Source: Streptomyces sp. SID10853 (GTDB lineage: Bacteria > Actinomycetota > Actinomycetes > Streptomycetales > Streptomycetaceae). From it: a stretch of DNA of 64,000 nucleotides. Shown one piece after another: positions 46,173-54,331 of the stretch. A program made the position numbers and the translations under genes. Below the pieces are notes generated by a model, which was given only the letters and a program-made list of their open reading frames with translations, had not been told where the DNA came from and made no database searches. Each line of letters begins with the position of its first letter. The first letter of the stretch is position 1. Where the stretch lies: contig NZ_JAAGLN010000001.1 in NCBI RefSeq assembly GCF_010548145.1, positions 1 through 64,000 of the forward strand. The letters run 5' to 3'.

Positions 46173-46541
46173 ATGAGCGAATTTTCGGCGGCCTCGGAGG
46201 TCGAGCTGCTTGAGTTCCATCGCCGAGTTCAGATGCAGGATCTGGCTCGGACGGACCAATGGCTAGCCGAGGCGCGGCAGCGACAGGCGGAGGAAGAGCT
46301 GCGCCGCGAGCGTGCGGCACAGCCCCCGCCAGAATGGGTCGCCGCTCGCGACCGGGCTCAAGGCGCGGTCACCGTTCACACGACGCTCGGAGACCGCGCG
46401 GACATCTGCTGGGGGATTAAGGTCGACCACCTGCGCACCAAGGCCATCAACCGTGCGCAGGCCCTTCAGGCGCTGACAACCGATGGCGCGACGCCTTGCG
46501 ATAAGTGCCGGCCGGACACCGTCCTCGGGGTGCTGGAATGA
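46173..46541 (+). CDS. DUF6233-like small protein
   Basis: 122 aa from ATG 46173 (MSEFSAASEVELL); an upstream start at 46140 is possible. Helical arginine/glutamate-rich N-half (EARQRQAEEELRRERAAQ) and C-half with HTTLGDRADICWG and a CDKC pair near the end, as in the DUF6233-type family of Streptomyces. Stop overlaps the next ATG. Confidence 0.65.
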   Translation: MSEFSAASEVELLEFHRRVQMQDLARTDQWLAEARQRQAEEELRRERAAQPPPEWVAARDRAQGAVTVHTTLGDRADICWGIKVDHLRTKAINRAQALQALTTDGATPCDKCRPDTVLGVLE

Positions 46542-46780
46542 CAGAGTCAGAGCACGCTGGAGGCATGGCACCGCAGGTCACCGTGTATCCGCCGGACCCG
46601 TGTGGCGGCCGCCGTGTACGTGTCGGCGCCGAGGACCTCGGGGTTGCCCACAATCGGAAGGACGTCTCCGAGTTCTTGCGCCGGGCGGGCCTGGAGGACG
46701 TAGACGAAGATCTCGTTGCGACGAGCCCACTGATCAGATGGCATGGTGGCGGTCCGGATGCCTGGCCAGCGCCCCAGTGA
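46538..46780 (+). CDS. Small hypothetical protein
   Basis: 80 aa. Contains VTVYPPDPCGGRRVRVGAED and HNRKDVSEFLRRAGLEDVDE, resembling small Streptomyces proteins next to DNA ligase on mobile elements. Coupled to the gene before (ATGA) and overlapping the ligase start. Confidence 0.65.
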   Translation: MTESEHAGGMAPQVTVYPPDPCGGRRVRVGAEDLGVAHNRKDVSEFLRRAGLEDVDEDLVATSPLIRWHGGGPDAWPAPQ

Positions 46781-47714
46781 CCCGCACCCGGGCAGGATCG
46801 CTCCGATGCTCGCGAGTGCCAGCCCGGTTCCCGTCGATCTCAGCGGCTGGGCGGCGGAGGTGAAGTGGGACGGAATGCGTGCGCTCACATACCTCGACGC
46901 GCACGGCGGGGTGACCGCGTACAGCCGCTCCGGAAGAGACGCCACGGCCCGGTATCCGGAGCTGGGGGCGGCGGCCGACCTTGTATCTGACGCGCCCCTG
47001 ATCCTGGATGGCGAAGTCGTAGCACTGGACGACCGCGGCCTGCCGTCCTTCGGCCTTCTCCAACAGCGGATGATGCTCGCCCGGCAGGGCAGCATCCGGG
47101 CCGCACGCGTGCAGACCCCGGTGGTCCTCATGGCCTTCGACGTCTTGGAGCACCGCGGCATCCCGGTGGCTGGCCGCCCGTACATGGAGAGGCGCCAGCT
47201 GCTGGAACAGCTACGGCTCCCCGACGACGCACCGATCACGGTACCGCCCGCGTGGATCGAAGACGCGTCTGCCGGAATCCAGTGGACCCGTGACCGGCAG
47301 ATGGAGGGAGCCATCCTCAAGCGCCTGACGTCCCGCTACCAACCCGACCGCCGATCCCCGGACTGGATAAAGATCAAGTTCCGCCCCTCGGCCGACGTCG
47401 TGATCGGCGGCTGGTCTGCCGACGCCCGCGGTGAGCCCCGGTCCCTGCTCGTCGGCATCCCCGACGCCAACGGGCTCCGCTACGTCGGCGCTGTCGGCTC
47501 CGGCCTGTCTGGCGTCCAACGGCGCGTGCTGCGTCCTCTCCTCAACGCCGCCGCCGCTGAAACGCCCCCCTTCACAGGGCAGGTGCCCCGGACTCCGGCG
47601 GCGCATTGGGTGCTGCCGCTGCTGCAGGGCGAAGTGGAATATGCCGAGCTGACCCGCGACGGGATCCTCCGGCAGCCGTCCTGGAAGGGGCTGCGAGGGC
47701 TCGCCGGGGAATAG
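46743..47714 (+). CDS. ATP-dependent DNA ligase (LigD ligase-domain type)
   Basis: 323 aa. Nucleotidyltransferase motif I EVKWDGMRA with the adenylated Lys, motif III ILDGEVVAL, motif IV EGAILKR, motif V WIKIKF, then an OB-fold (VVIGGWSADARGEPRSLLVG). Single-domain ligase as in NHEJ LigD or plasmid/phage ligases. ATG 46743 or 46758. Overlaps the small gene upstream by 38 bp; probably seals DNA during element replication or transfer. Confidence 0.9.
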   Translation: MVAVRMPGQRPSDPHPGRIAPMLASASPVPVDLSGWAAEVKWDGMRALTYLDAHGGVTAYSRSGRDATARYPELGAAADLVSDAPLILDGEVVALDDRGLPSFGLLQQRMMLARQGSIRAARVQTPVVLMAFDVLEHRGIPVAGRPYMERRQLLEQLRLPDDAPITVPPAWIEDASAGIQWTRDRQMEGAILKRLTSRYQPDRRSPDWIKIKFRPSADVVIGGWSADARGEPRSLLVGIPDANGLRYVGAVGSGLSGVQRRVLRPLLNAAAAETPPFTGQVPRTPAAHWVLPLLQGEVEYAELTRDGILRQPSWKGLRGLAGE

Positions 47715-47824
47715 CGAGGGGGGAATACCGCCAACTCGGGCGGGGCCTTAAGGGAGATGTCAGCTGGTGCCGTTCACTTCTGACCTGCCCTCGGCCGCAG
47801 AGCCCTCAGCGGGGCAAAGGCGCC

Positions 47825-48883
47825 TCACGCCGGGGCGCGTTCGGATTTCGGTGTGCGAGACATCAGCTGAGTAGCGGCCTCAGCGACGCTGATCCGGCCT
47901 CGGACAACCTCGACCACGACCTCGGTAATGGGCATGTCCACTCCGTGCCGGCGGGCAAGCTCCAGGATGGATTCGGACGATTTGACGCCTTCGGCGGTCT
48001 GGCGGGTGGCGGCGGTGGCCTGTTCGAGGGTCAGGCCCCGGCCGAGGTGTTCGCCGAAGGTGCGGTTGCGGGACTGCGGTGAGGAGCAGGTGGCCGCGAG
48101 GTCGCCCAGACCAGCGAGGCCGGCCAGAGTCTGTGGATCGGCGCCCAGCGCCTGACCGAGGCGGATTGTCTCGGCGAGGCCACGGGTCATCAGCAGCGCG
48201 CTGGCGTTGTCGCCCAGTTCCATGCCGGAGGCGAGACCGATGGACAGGGCGATGACGTTCTTGACCGCGCCGCCGAGTTCGCACCCCACGATGTCGGTGT
48301 TGGTGTAGGGGCGGAAGGACGGCGTCATGCACGCGGCCTGGAAGGCAGCAGCGGTGTTTTCATCGCGGCTAGCGATGACGGAGGCAGCGGGCTGGCGGGC
48401 GGCTACTTCCTTGGCCAGGTTCGGGCCGGACACCACCACGATCCGCTCGGAGGGGACGCCGGTGACTTCGGTCATCACCTCGCTCATGCGCTGGCCGCTG
48501 CCGACTTCGATTCCCTTCATCAGGCTGACGACCACGGTCTGGGGTCCGATCAGCGGGGCCCATTGGGTGAGATTGGCGCGGAGCGACTGCGCGGGAATCG
48601 AGATGACCGCGTAGTCGGCACCCGCCATCGCGTCTTCCGCAGCAGTGGTCGCCGTCACCGAATCAGCCAGCCGGACGCCGGGCAAGTAGTCCGGATTCTC
48701 GTGGCACACGTTGATCGCGTCGGCGACTTCAGCCCTGCGAGCATGCAGAACGACCTCGTTGCCTGCATCGGCAAGGACCGTGGCGAAGGCTGTGCCCCAC
48801 GAGCCGGCAGAGAGCACAGCCACCCGGTGCACAGGCTCAGACCCACGGTGGTGGTTCGTGGGGTGGTGGTGTTCGGCCATCAT
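47825..48883 (-). CDS. GpsA-like NAD(P)-dependent glycerol-3-phosphate dehydrogenase
   Basis: 352 aa. GpsA features: VVSLMKGIE, VVVSGPNLAKEVAARQP, CELGGAVKNVIALSIG with the catalytic Lys, and AGLGDLAATCSSPQSRNRTF. However, the dinucleotide motif reads SAGSWGTAF where GpsA has GxGSWGT: the first glycine is replaced by serine. The N-terminus is His-rich (MMAEHHHPTNHHRG); a GTG at 48832 would remove it. It is the last gene of the precursor-TfuA-YcaO-methyltransferase strand, 51 bp after the methyltransferase, so a tailoring role (or a resident-enzyme duplicate) is possible. Confidence 0.85.
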   Translation of the reverse strand: MMAEHHHPTNHHRGSEPVHRVAVLSAGSWGTAFATVLADAGNEVVLHARRAEVADAINVCHENPDYLPGVRLADSVTATTAAEDAMAGADYAVISIPAQSLRANLTQWAPLIGPQTVVVSLMKGIEVGSGQRMSEVMTEVTGVPSERIVVVSGPNLAKEVAARQPAASVIASRDENTAAAFQAACMTPSFRPYTNTDIVGCELGGAVKNVIALSIGLASGMELGDNASALLMTRGLAETIRLGQALGADPQTLAGLAGLGDLAATCSSPQSRNRTFGEHLGRGLTLEQATAATRQTAEGVKSSESILELARRHGVDMPITEVVVEVVRGRISVAEAATQLMSRTPKSERAPA

Positions 48884-48934
48884 CGTCCCGCATCTCCCAA
48901 GCCCCCGTCCGGAGCGACGAGGCGCCCCGGCAGC

Positions 48935-49753
48935 CTACCGAGCATCCAGACACCGTCCGGGACAGTCCGTTGGGCGTCTCAAGGTGAGGGCGACGGCCCG
49001 ACGGCCGGCCAGTGTGGGGAGCTTCCTGCGGGCCTCGGCCAGCATCCGGTCCGCAGCCTGATCGCCCAGCTCGCGCCGCAGGTCGGTTTCACGGGTGATC
49101 CAAAGACGGTACAGGCGGCCCCACATGAGGGGCTCGGTAGGGCGTTCATCGACGGCCTCGACCAGGAGGCCCGCCTGCTCGGCCTGCTCGGTCCACGGAG
49201 CGCGGGCGCCGTGGCGCAGGGCCTGGGTGAGGACAGCGCGTGCTCCGGGGCGCAGGATGCGCTGCATCTCGCGCAGCGTGGCAGCGCGATCGGGCGCACA
49301 CCCGGCGGCGTCCACGCAGATGATCCCGTCAACGCTCTGATCCGCCAGGCCGGTGTTCGCCAGCGTGCCGACACGGAAGTCCGCCTGGCCGCGGGGAATG
49401 AAGCGAGTTCGGCGTGCGGTGGCCAGCTTCACTGCTGCCGGGGAGATGTCCACGCCGACGAGGTGGACCGCGAGTGCGCGAGCGACCCACAGTCCGACTC
49501 CGCCGCTGCCGCAGCCGAGGTCGGCCAGCGCGTGGCCGGGCGTCATGCGCAGCCGGGCGGACAGGATGGCGAGCAGCGGCCAGTCGCAGGAGCTGGATGC
49601 CCCGACTTCCACGGGGTGGTCGTCGCCCATGGCCTGTCCGTACAGCTGGGTGACGAGGCTGGTGCGGGAGCGTGCGGTGTGGAAGGCGTCGAAGCCGCTC
49701 TGAAGCTGTTGCTCGGTGGGTGACAGATGGTCTGTGTCGGTGGGGGTGTTCAT
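48935..49753 (-). CDS. Class I SAM-dependent methyltransferase of RiPP locus
   Basis: 272 aa. SAM motif I ADLGCGSGGVGLWVARAL, acidic VGVDIS, motif post I GIICVDAAG, and LREMQRILRPGARAVL. ATG 49753 overlaps the YcaO stop (ATGA), so it is coupled to it. Putative O- or N-methylation of the peptide product or an intermediate. Confidence 0.85.
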   Translation of the reverse strand: MNTPTDTDHLSPTEQQLQSGFDAFHTARSRTSLVTQLYGQAMGDDHPVEVGASSSCDWPLLAILSARLRMTPGHALADLGCGSGGVGLWVARALAVHLVGVDISPAAVKLATARRTRFIPRGQADFRVGTLANTGLADQSVDGIICVDAAGCAPDRAATLREMQRILRPGARAVLTQALRHGARAPWTEQAEQAGLLVEAVDERPTEPLMWGRLYRLWITRETDLRRELGDQAADRMLAEARRKLPTLAGRRAVALTLRRPTDCPGRCLDAR

Positions 49754-50886
49754 CGCAGGATGGACCTCCGGACGCGGGAGCGGGTGCCGGGGCAGATCAT
49801 CTTCACTGCCGCGTACGGCATGTCGGGTTTCGAGAGGTCTACGCAGATCGGCTGGTAGCCGGTGACGTGCTCGATGCGTGCCGCGACGGCCTGAGTCTGG
49901 TCGGCGAATGTGCCCTGCCACGGGGCATACGGAGCGACCTCGGTACTCCAGGGCCGCGCACCGGGAGTGTTTGTGGGCCGGGCTGGGGTGGTGTCGAAGA
50001 CCTGCTCGTGTGAGGGGAGGTCGTCCCGGGTGCCCGCGATACGAGTCAGCCGGGACTGCGCCGCCTCCGTCAGAGCGCGCGAGAGAGCGATGTGAGGATC
50101 GGTGTGGCATCCGGCCCCGGCGAAGGTCACGGGGTAGTCCTCGGACCAGATGTACGCCACGCACGTGGGTAGCCGGTAGGCGTTGGCGACGATCGCCAGA
50201 TCCAGATACATGCCGGCCGAGAGCAGCATGTCCACGAGCGTGCGGCAGTACGGGTCATCGACGGTTCCCGGATCGATGCGGGTACGCCGCTGCCCCACCA
50301 TGTCCTCGTCGGTTGCCAGAGCATCGCGCTCTACGATCTCGTACATGCCGTGGAGCATCGCTTCGTCGCGGGTGTTGCCACAGGCCAGCCCGTTACTGGA
50401 CGCGCGCAGGATGTCCGGCTGCCACGCAGGTCGTGCGCTCCGGCGGACCAGATCCAGCGGCACGGGCACCTCACGACCGCCGAGAGTCCGCCCCACACAC
50501 CACTCCAAGGCCACCGAGGCGAACGCTTCCGCGTGCTGGGGGGTTTTGAGCGGGAGCGCGGAGAGCGGGTACGGGGTCTCGATCTGCGCTGCGGGCCCGT
50601 ACTGGACGGCGTACATCGGCTGCTCGGTGTGCCACAGCTCGATGCCCTCCATGACCGCGGACAGGCGGGCGAGGAGGTCGGTGGCGCCCTTGCCCTGCGA
50701 GGCCGAGAGCGTGCGTGCGGCCGGCCGGATCGCGGTGAAGACCGGCAGGCCCAGGTAGTCCAGATCGGTCAGCCGGGCGACCCGTGTGATACCGAAGTGC
50801 GGCAGCAGCGGGACAAGAGCGGCCCAGGTGGTCTCCGGGCTGCGGGTGCGGACGGTCCCGTCGAGGATCACGTGGTCAGTGGGCAT
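49750..50886 (-). CDS. YcaO-domain cyclodehydratase/thioamidation enzyme
   Basis: 378 aa. YcaO ATP-binding features: ASQGKGATDLLARLSAVMEG (Ser-x-Gly-Lys-Gly type), EGIELWHTEQ, CGNTRDEAMLHGMYEIVERD and ALTEAAQSR. It lies between TfuA (11-bp overlap) and a methyltransferase (4-bp overlap). With TfuA, YcaO proteins install thioamides in peptide backbones (thioviridamide type, methyl-CoM reductase); azoline formation without TfuA is the other known use. Confidence 0.92.
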   Translation of the reverse strand: MPTDHVILDGTVRTRSPETTWAALVPLLPHFGITRVARLTDLDYLGLPVFTAIRPAARTLSASQGKGATDLLARLSAVMEGIELWHTEQPMYAVQYGPAAQIETPYPLSALPLKTPQHAEAFASVALEWCVGRTLGGREVPVPLDLVRRSARPAWQPDILRASSNGLACGNTRDEAMLHGMYEIVERDALATDEDMVGQRRTRIDPGTVDDPYCRTLVDMLLSAGMYLDLAIVANAYRLPTCVAYIWSEDYPVTFAGAGCHTDPHIALSRALTEAAQSRLTRIAGTRDDLPSHEQVFDTTPARPTNTPGARPWSTEVAPYAPWQGTFADQTQAVAARIEHVTGYQPICVDLSKPDMPYAAVKMICPGTRSRVRRSILR

Positions 50887-52102
50887 GGGCTCCCAGCTCC
50901 TCGGCGTTGGCGGACGGCTCGGTGAGGAACCCGACCATGAACGTCTTCATCTGCTCGACCGCTGCCTCCGCACCATTCAGCCCACGCGACCAGGCGGCAT
51001 CATCCAGGCCGGCGGCCGGACAGCCCCAGATGGTGCGCAGGGTGTGACGGGTGTACTCGTCGCTGACCGCCGCCGGGGTGAAGCCCGGCTGGGCCTGGGC
51101 CATGATCTTGTTCTCGGCCGTGTAGCGCAGGACTGCGGCCCGATCAGCTGCGCTCTCGCGTCCGAGCAGCTGTCGGACGGTGGCCGCATCGCGCAGGTCC
51201 GGCACGGGATGGAACAGGGCGTACGCGGGCACCTCGCACCGTCCGGCCGTGAGCGCGGTGATCCGCTCGTCCAGCGGGGCCGGCCCCGATCGATGCTGGA
51301 GGTAGGCGAGCCACACGGCGGGGAAGTCGGGGTCGAAGAGCTGCTGGTAGGCCAGGCGTACCGCTGGCTGTTCCGGTTCACCGACGAAGGAGTTCGCCCA
51401 CTTGAGAAGGTAACCGGAGGTGCTGCGTGCCCCGCTGGCGGTTCTGGCCGGTTCCGCAGGACGGCCGAGGGCGATGCGGAGAGCGTCCTGGGCATCACGC
51501 CGCTTGAGGTCTCCGAAGTGAGGATCCCGTTCGCGCTTGGCCTTCAGCCATTCCCAGAGCGCGCTGGCGTCGTGCTCGCGGCATACGGCCCGGACGGCGA
51601 CCGCCGAGCGTTGCGAGTAGTGGACCGCGCTGAGCGCATAGAGCAGTGAGTCTCCCTGGCCGGTTTCCACCACGCTCTCGTTCTGGGCGAGTTCGATGAT
51701 GTGCCGCAGGTTCACCATCGGCCAGGACAACGCCCGCAAGTCGCCGGTGGGCGCTTGAGCAACGGCCACTTCGCCGTCACCATCGAGGTCGCCGTTCGCG
51801 TACGCGCTGTAGATGCTGCCGACTCCGAGCATCCCGAAGACGCTGAGTTCGGCCGCACGCAGGGCTCCAATGCTCGCGGCGCCGATGACGCGCACGCCCC
51901 GGTCCAGGGCGTGCAGGATCTCCTTGTGCCGCAGCGCCGGAGCCTGGTGATAGACACCGTCGATGATGAGCAGCGTGTCCCGCTCACCGATCGCGGTGTC
52001 GAAGAGGGCGCCGTGGCGCACCGGCGGCAGCACCCGGATCTTCGGGTGCTGGAGCTGCGGGTCGTCGCGGTTCAGGGTCGGTCCGACGAAGACGTGGATC
52101 AC
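50876..52102 (-). CDS. TfuA-like protein, thioamidation partner
   Basis: 408 aa from GTG 52102 (VIHVFVGPTL). N-terminal TfuA domain: IHVFVGPTLNR, LLIIDGVYHQAPALRHKEIL, GVRVIGAASIGALRAAELS, FGMLGVGSIYSAYANGDLDG. Beyond about residue 210 a long extension is not recognised. TfuA proteins support YcaO enzymes by sulfur delivery or allostery in thioamide formation. Stop overlaps the YcaO start by 11 bp. Confidence 0.92.
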   Translation of the reverse strand: MIHVFVGPTLNRDDPQLQHPKIRVLPPVRHGALFDTAIGERDTLLIIDGVYHQAPALRHKEILHALDRGVRVIGAASIGALRAAELSVFGMLGVGSIYSAYANGDLDGDGEVAVAQAPTGDLRALSWPMVNLRHIIELAQNESVVETGQGDSLLYALSAVHYSQRSAVAVRAVCREHDASALWEWLKAKRERDPHFGDLKRRDAQDALRIALGRPAEPARTASGARSTSGYLLKWANSFVGEPEQPAVRLAYQQLFDPDFPAVWLAYLQHRSGPAPLDERITALTAGRCEVPAYALFHPVPDLRDAATVRQLLGRESAADRAAVLRYTAENKIMAQAQPGFTPAAVSDEYTRHTLRTIWGCPAAGLDDAAWSRGLNGAEAAVEQMKTFMVGFLTEPSANAEELGAHAH

Positions 52103-52136
52103 TGCACACCTGCCTGCCGTGAGTGTCGGAGCGGAG

Positions 52137-52167
52137 AGTGCCCGCACCCAGGTCAGGTGCGGGCACT
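52137..52167 (-). terminator. Hairpin between precursor gene and tfuA
   Basis: Perfect 12-bp stem AGTGCCCGCACC (52137-52148) and its complement (52156-52167), 7-nt loop, no T-tract. It sits between the precursor stop (52199) and the TfuA start (52102). Position suits partial termination or RNA protection, letting the peptide be made in excess of its enzymes. Confidence 0.75.
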
Positions 52168-52198
52168 TCCGGTCAGGGTCCTGGGGAGGTCAGGACCG

Positions 52199-52321
52199 TC
52201 AGACGTCGCCCTCGTTCTCGACGTCCTCGATGTGGACCACGGTCGACGGGTCGATCAGGGCGGCGGGGTCAGCCGCATCGACGCGCTGTGCGGCGATCTG
52301 GGACTTGGCCTTCTGCTCCAT
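52199..52321 (-). CDS. RiPP precursor peptide, 40 aa (candidate)
   Basis: Short gene upstream of tfuA on the same strand. ATG 52321 is the first start after an in-frame stop; GAGAGA lies about 16 nt upstream, a weak ribosome site. Starts MEQKAKSQIAAQ and ends DPSTVVHIEDVENEGDV; no cysteine, two-residue ST at 26-27 and one histidine at 30. No lasso or lanthipeptide features. Size, position next to TfuA/YcaO and an acidic C-terminus suit a thioamitide-like RiPP precursor, but the core cannot be fixed from sequence. Confidence 0.75.
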   Translation of the reverse strand: MEQKAKSQIAAQRVDAADPAALIDPSTVVHIEDVENEGDV

Positions 52322-52538
52322 GGGAGTTCACCAATCTCTCTCGTGACTCGACAAGGTGTGCCGCTCTGCGCGGCCACCGCCTGCACCCACATCACAGTGC
52401 GTACGAGGGGGAGCCCGGAAGAGGCCAGGCGTTGCCTCCGGTTGCCTCAGGTTGCCTCGGTTGCCTTCCGCGCTGTTCTCGCTCCGGGCCGGGCGCGGTG
52501 AGGACAGACTGAGGTGGGCCCCGGCGGGAGGACACGAC
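52322..52538. promoter_or_regulatory. Divergent promoter with GGTTGCCTC repeats
   Basis: Between precursor (left) and regulator (right). Four consecutive copies of about GTTGCCTC (52432-52468: GTTGCCTCCG, GTTGCCTCAG, GTTGCCTCG, GTTGCCTTCC) run in the same direction at 9-10 bp spacing, about 75-105 bp before the regulator's ATG. Likely operator for that regulator. Confidence 0.6.
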
Positions 52539-53915
52539 ATGGGCAGCAGCACCCTTCTTCAAGAACGCCACCCCCTCGGGCAGGTGCTGATGCTGTACGG
52601 CTGGACGTCGCCGGACTTCCTGCGGCGGGTCGCAGCCAAGCACCGCGCGCTGGGCTTCGGGTCGCTCGCCGCACGCAAGGAGCAGGTCAGCCGCTGGACC
52701 CGCCCGGTGAAGCCGCCGGTCCCGGACGAACACACCCAGCTGGCCATCGCCGCGGTACTGGGCATCCCCGCACGCATGGTCATCGCTCTGGGCTGGCCGC
52801 ACTGGCTCCTTCTCGCCCTGCGAGACGACAGCGTCGTCTGGGAGTCGCCCTGGACCGCACAGGGCACCATCTATGCACTCGACGATGTCGGAGGACCTGT
52901 GGTCGATCGCCGCGGTTTCCTGGCCGCTACGACCAGCACGGTCGCCGCGGTACTCGCCCAGTGGGCCGCCGCCCACCCCGCCCCCGCCGCAACCACCGGA
53001 CGCCGCATCGACATGGGCGTCCCCGACCGGCTCGACTCCCGCCTCCACGACCTGCGTCACCTGGACGACGAGCTGGGCGCCGACCACGTCTACGACGCGG
53101 CCCGTGCGGAGCTGCAACTCATCACCCGTCTCCTGCGCGAGAGGTCATACAGCGAGGAGACCGGCCGACGGCTGTTCGCCAGTGCCTCCGAGGCCGCGCG
53201 ACTGGCCGGCTGGTGCTCGTACGACAGCGGCGACCTGGCCGCATCGGAGAAGTACTTCGCCACCTCCATGCGGGCGGCAGCCAGCTCCGGGACCAAGACC
53301 GCCGGCGTCATCGCGGCCGCATTCTGGGCCAACGCCCGATACGGCTCCCCGGCCTCGCCGGATCCCCGCGGGGCCCTGGACCTCCTCGACGTTGCACTGG
53401 CCCAACGAGCCGAGATTCCCTCTCCACGCGTGCTGACCATGCTGTACATCAGAACAGCCCGTGCCCACTCCATCGCCGGAGAACCAGCTGCGGCCTACCG
53501 AGCGATCGACACCGCGCTCGACGCTTACGGCAGCGGCGTCCCGGCGGGCGAGGACCTGCCGCAGATGTACTGGATCAACACGGGTGAAATCCTCCAGGCC
53601 GCAGGATCATCTGCACTCAGCCTCGGCGACCCGGCCCGGGCCTTGCGGTATTTCACCGAGGCCGCCACCCACAACGACCCGTACGACTCGACAAAGGAAC
53701 CGCGGGGAACGGCCATCTACCTCGCGCGGAAGGCGGCAGCCTACCGGGAGTTGGGCGACCTCGACGGTGCCGTGCACACGGCCGAGGAGGCAGTGGCCCT
53801 GATGGGCGGTGTCAGTTCAGCGAGGGGCAACAGCACCCTGGGCGACCTCCGAGACGGTCTCGACCGGCACCGCACCGTCCCCGCAGTGGCAGCCTTCCTG
53901 GAAGCCACGGGCTGA
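52539..53915 (+). CDS. HTH-TPR-type transcriptional regulator of RiPP locus
   Basis: 458 aa. N-terminal XRE-like domain (QVLMLYGWTSPDFLRRVAAK, VPDEHTQLAIAAVLGIPARM), a DRRGFLAATTST segment, then TPR-like helices (about 190-450) as in the large Streptomyces regulators of this type. ATG 52539 with GGGAGGA. Divergent from the precursor, so likely controls it. The GGTTGCCTC repeats lie in its promoter. Confidence 0.82.
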   Translation: MGSSTLLQERHPLGQVLMLYGWTSPDFLRRVAAKHRALGFGSLAARKEQVSRWTRPVKPPVPDEHTQLAIAAVLGIPARMVIALGWPHWLLLALRDDSVVWESPWTAQGTIYALDDVGGPVVDRRGFLAATTSTVAAVLAQWAAAHPAPAATTGRRIDMGVPDRLDSRLHDLRHLDDELGADHVYDAARAELQLITRLLRERSYSEETGRRLFASASEAARLAGWCSYDSGDLAASEKYFATSMRAAASSGTKTAGVIAAAFWANARYGSPASPDPRGALDLLDVALAQRAEIPSPRVLTMLYIRTARAHSIAGEPAAAYRAIDTALDAYGSGVPAGEDLPQMYWINTGEILQAAGSSALSLGDPARALRYFTEAATHNDPYDSTKEPRGTAIYLARKAAAYRELGDLDGAVHTAEEAVALMGGVSSARGNSTLGDLRDGLDRHRTVPAVAAFLEATG

Positions 53916-53939
53916 CCGAAACTGCGATAGAGGCCAAAG

Positions 53940-53970
53940 TCGGAACCTAATTCCAGGAATTAGGTTCCGA
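53940..53970 (+). terminator. 15-bp perfect inverted repeat terminator
   Basis: TCGGAACCTAATTCC (53940-53954) and GGAATTAGGTTCCGA (53956-53970) around one base, then TTTCTCTG, 24 bp after the regulator stop. Confidence 0.8.
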
Positions 53971-54331
53971 TTTCTCTGTTGATTCGAGTTGTCCGCGAAC
54001 CCCTGCGAAGGTTTAGGCACGGCCAACGCCACAAGGCATCCCTTGGTCGCGCGGATTCCGTTGGCTTGGATTCCGCCCTGTCCTGGAGGGGGTTGATCGA
54101 CCTTGATATGAAGCAACGCATCCGTCGCGAGCATCCAGTTCAAGCGCGCAATGCCATGAACTGGAGAGGAGTACGGAAAGACAACCGCCATACGTCGCTG
54201 TGGAAGTTCGCCGAGTGACTCCCACTCAAGCATTAATCCGGCGAACGGGCCAAGCGACTAGGACTCCCTTCCTCGAATTATCCGGTAGTCGCCGGTAACA
54301 GCCCGCAGGAGAATCCCCCACTCCTGCGAAG

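Noticed and set aside
53979-54218. 79-aa open frame between the RiPP regulator and conjugation genes
   Set aside because: No ribosome site, poor third-position G+C bias and no motif.
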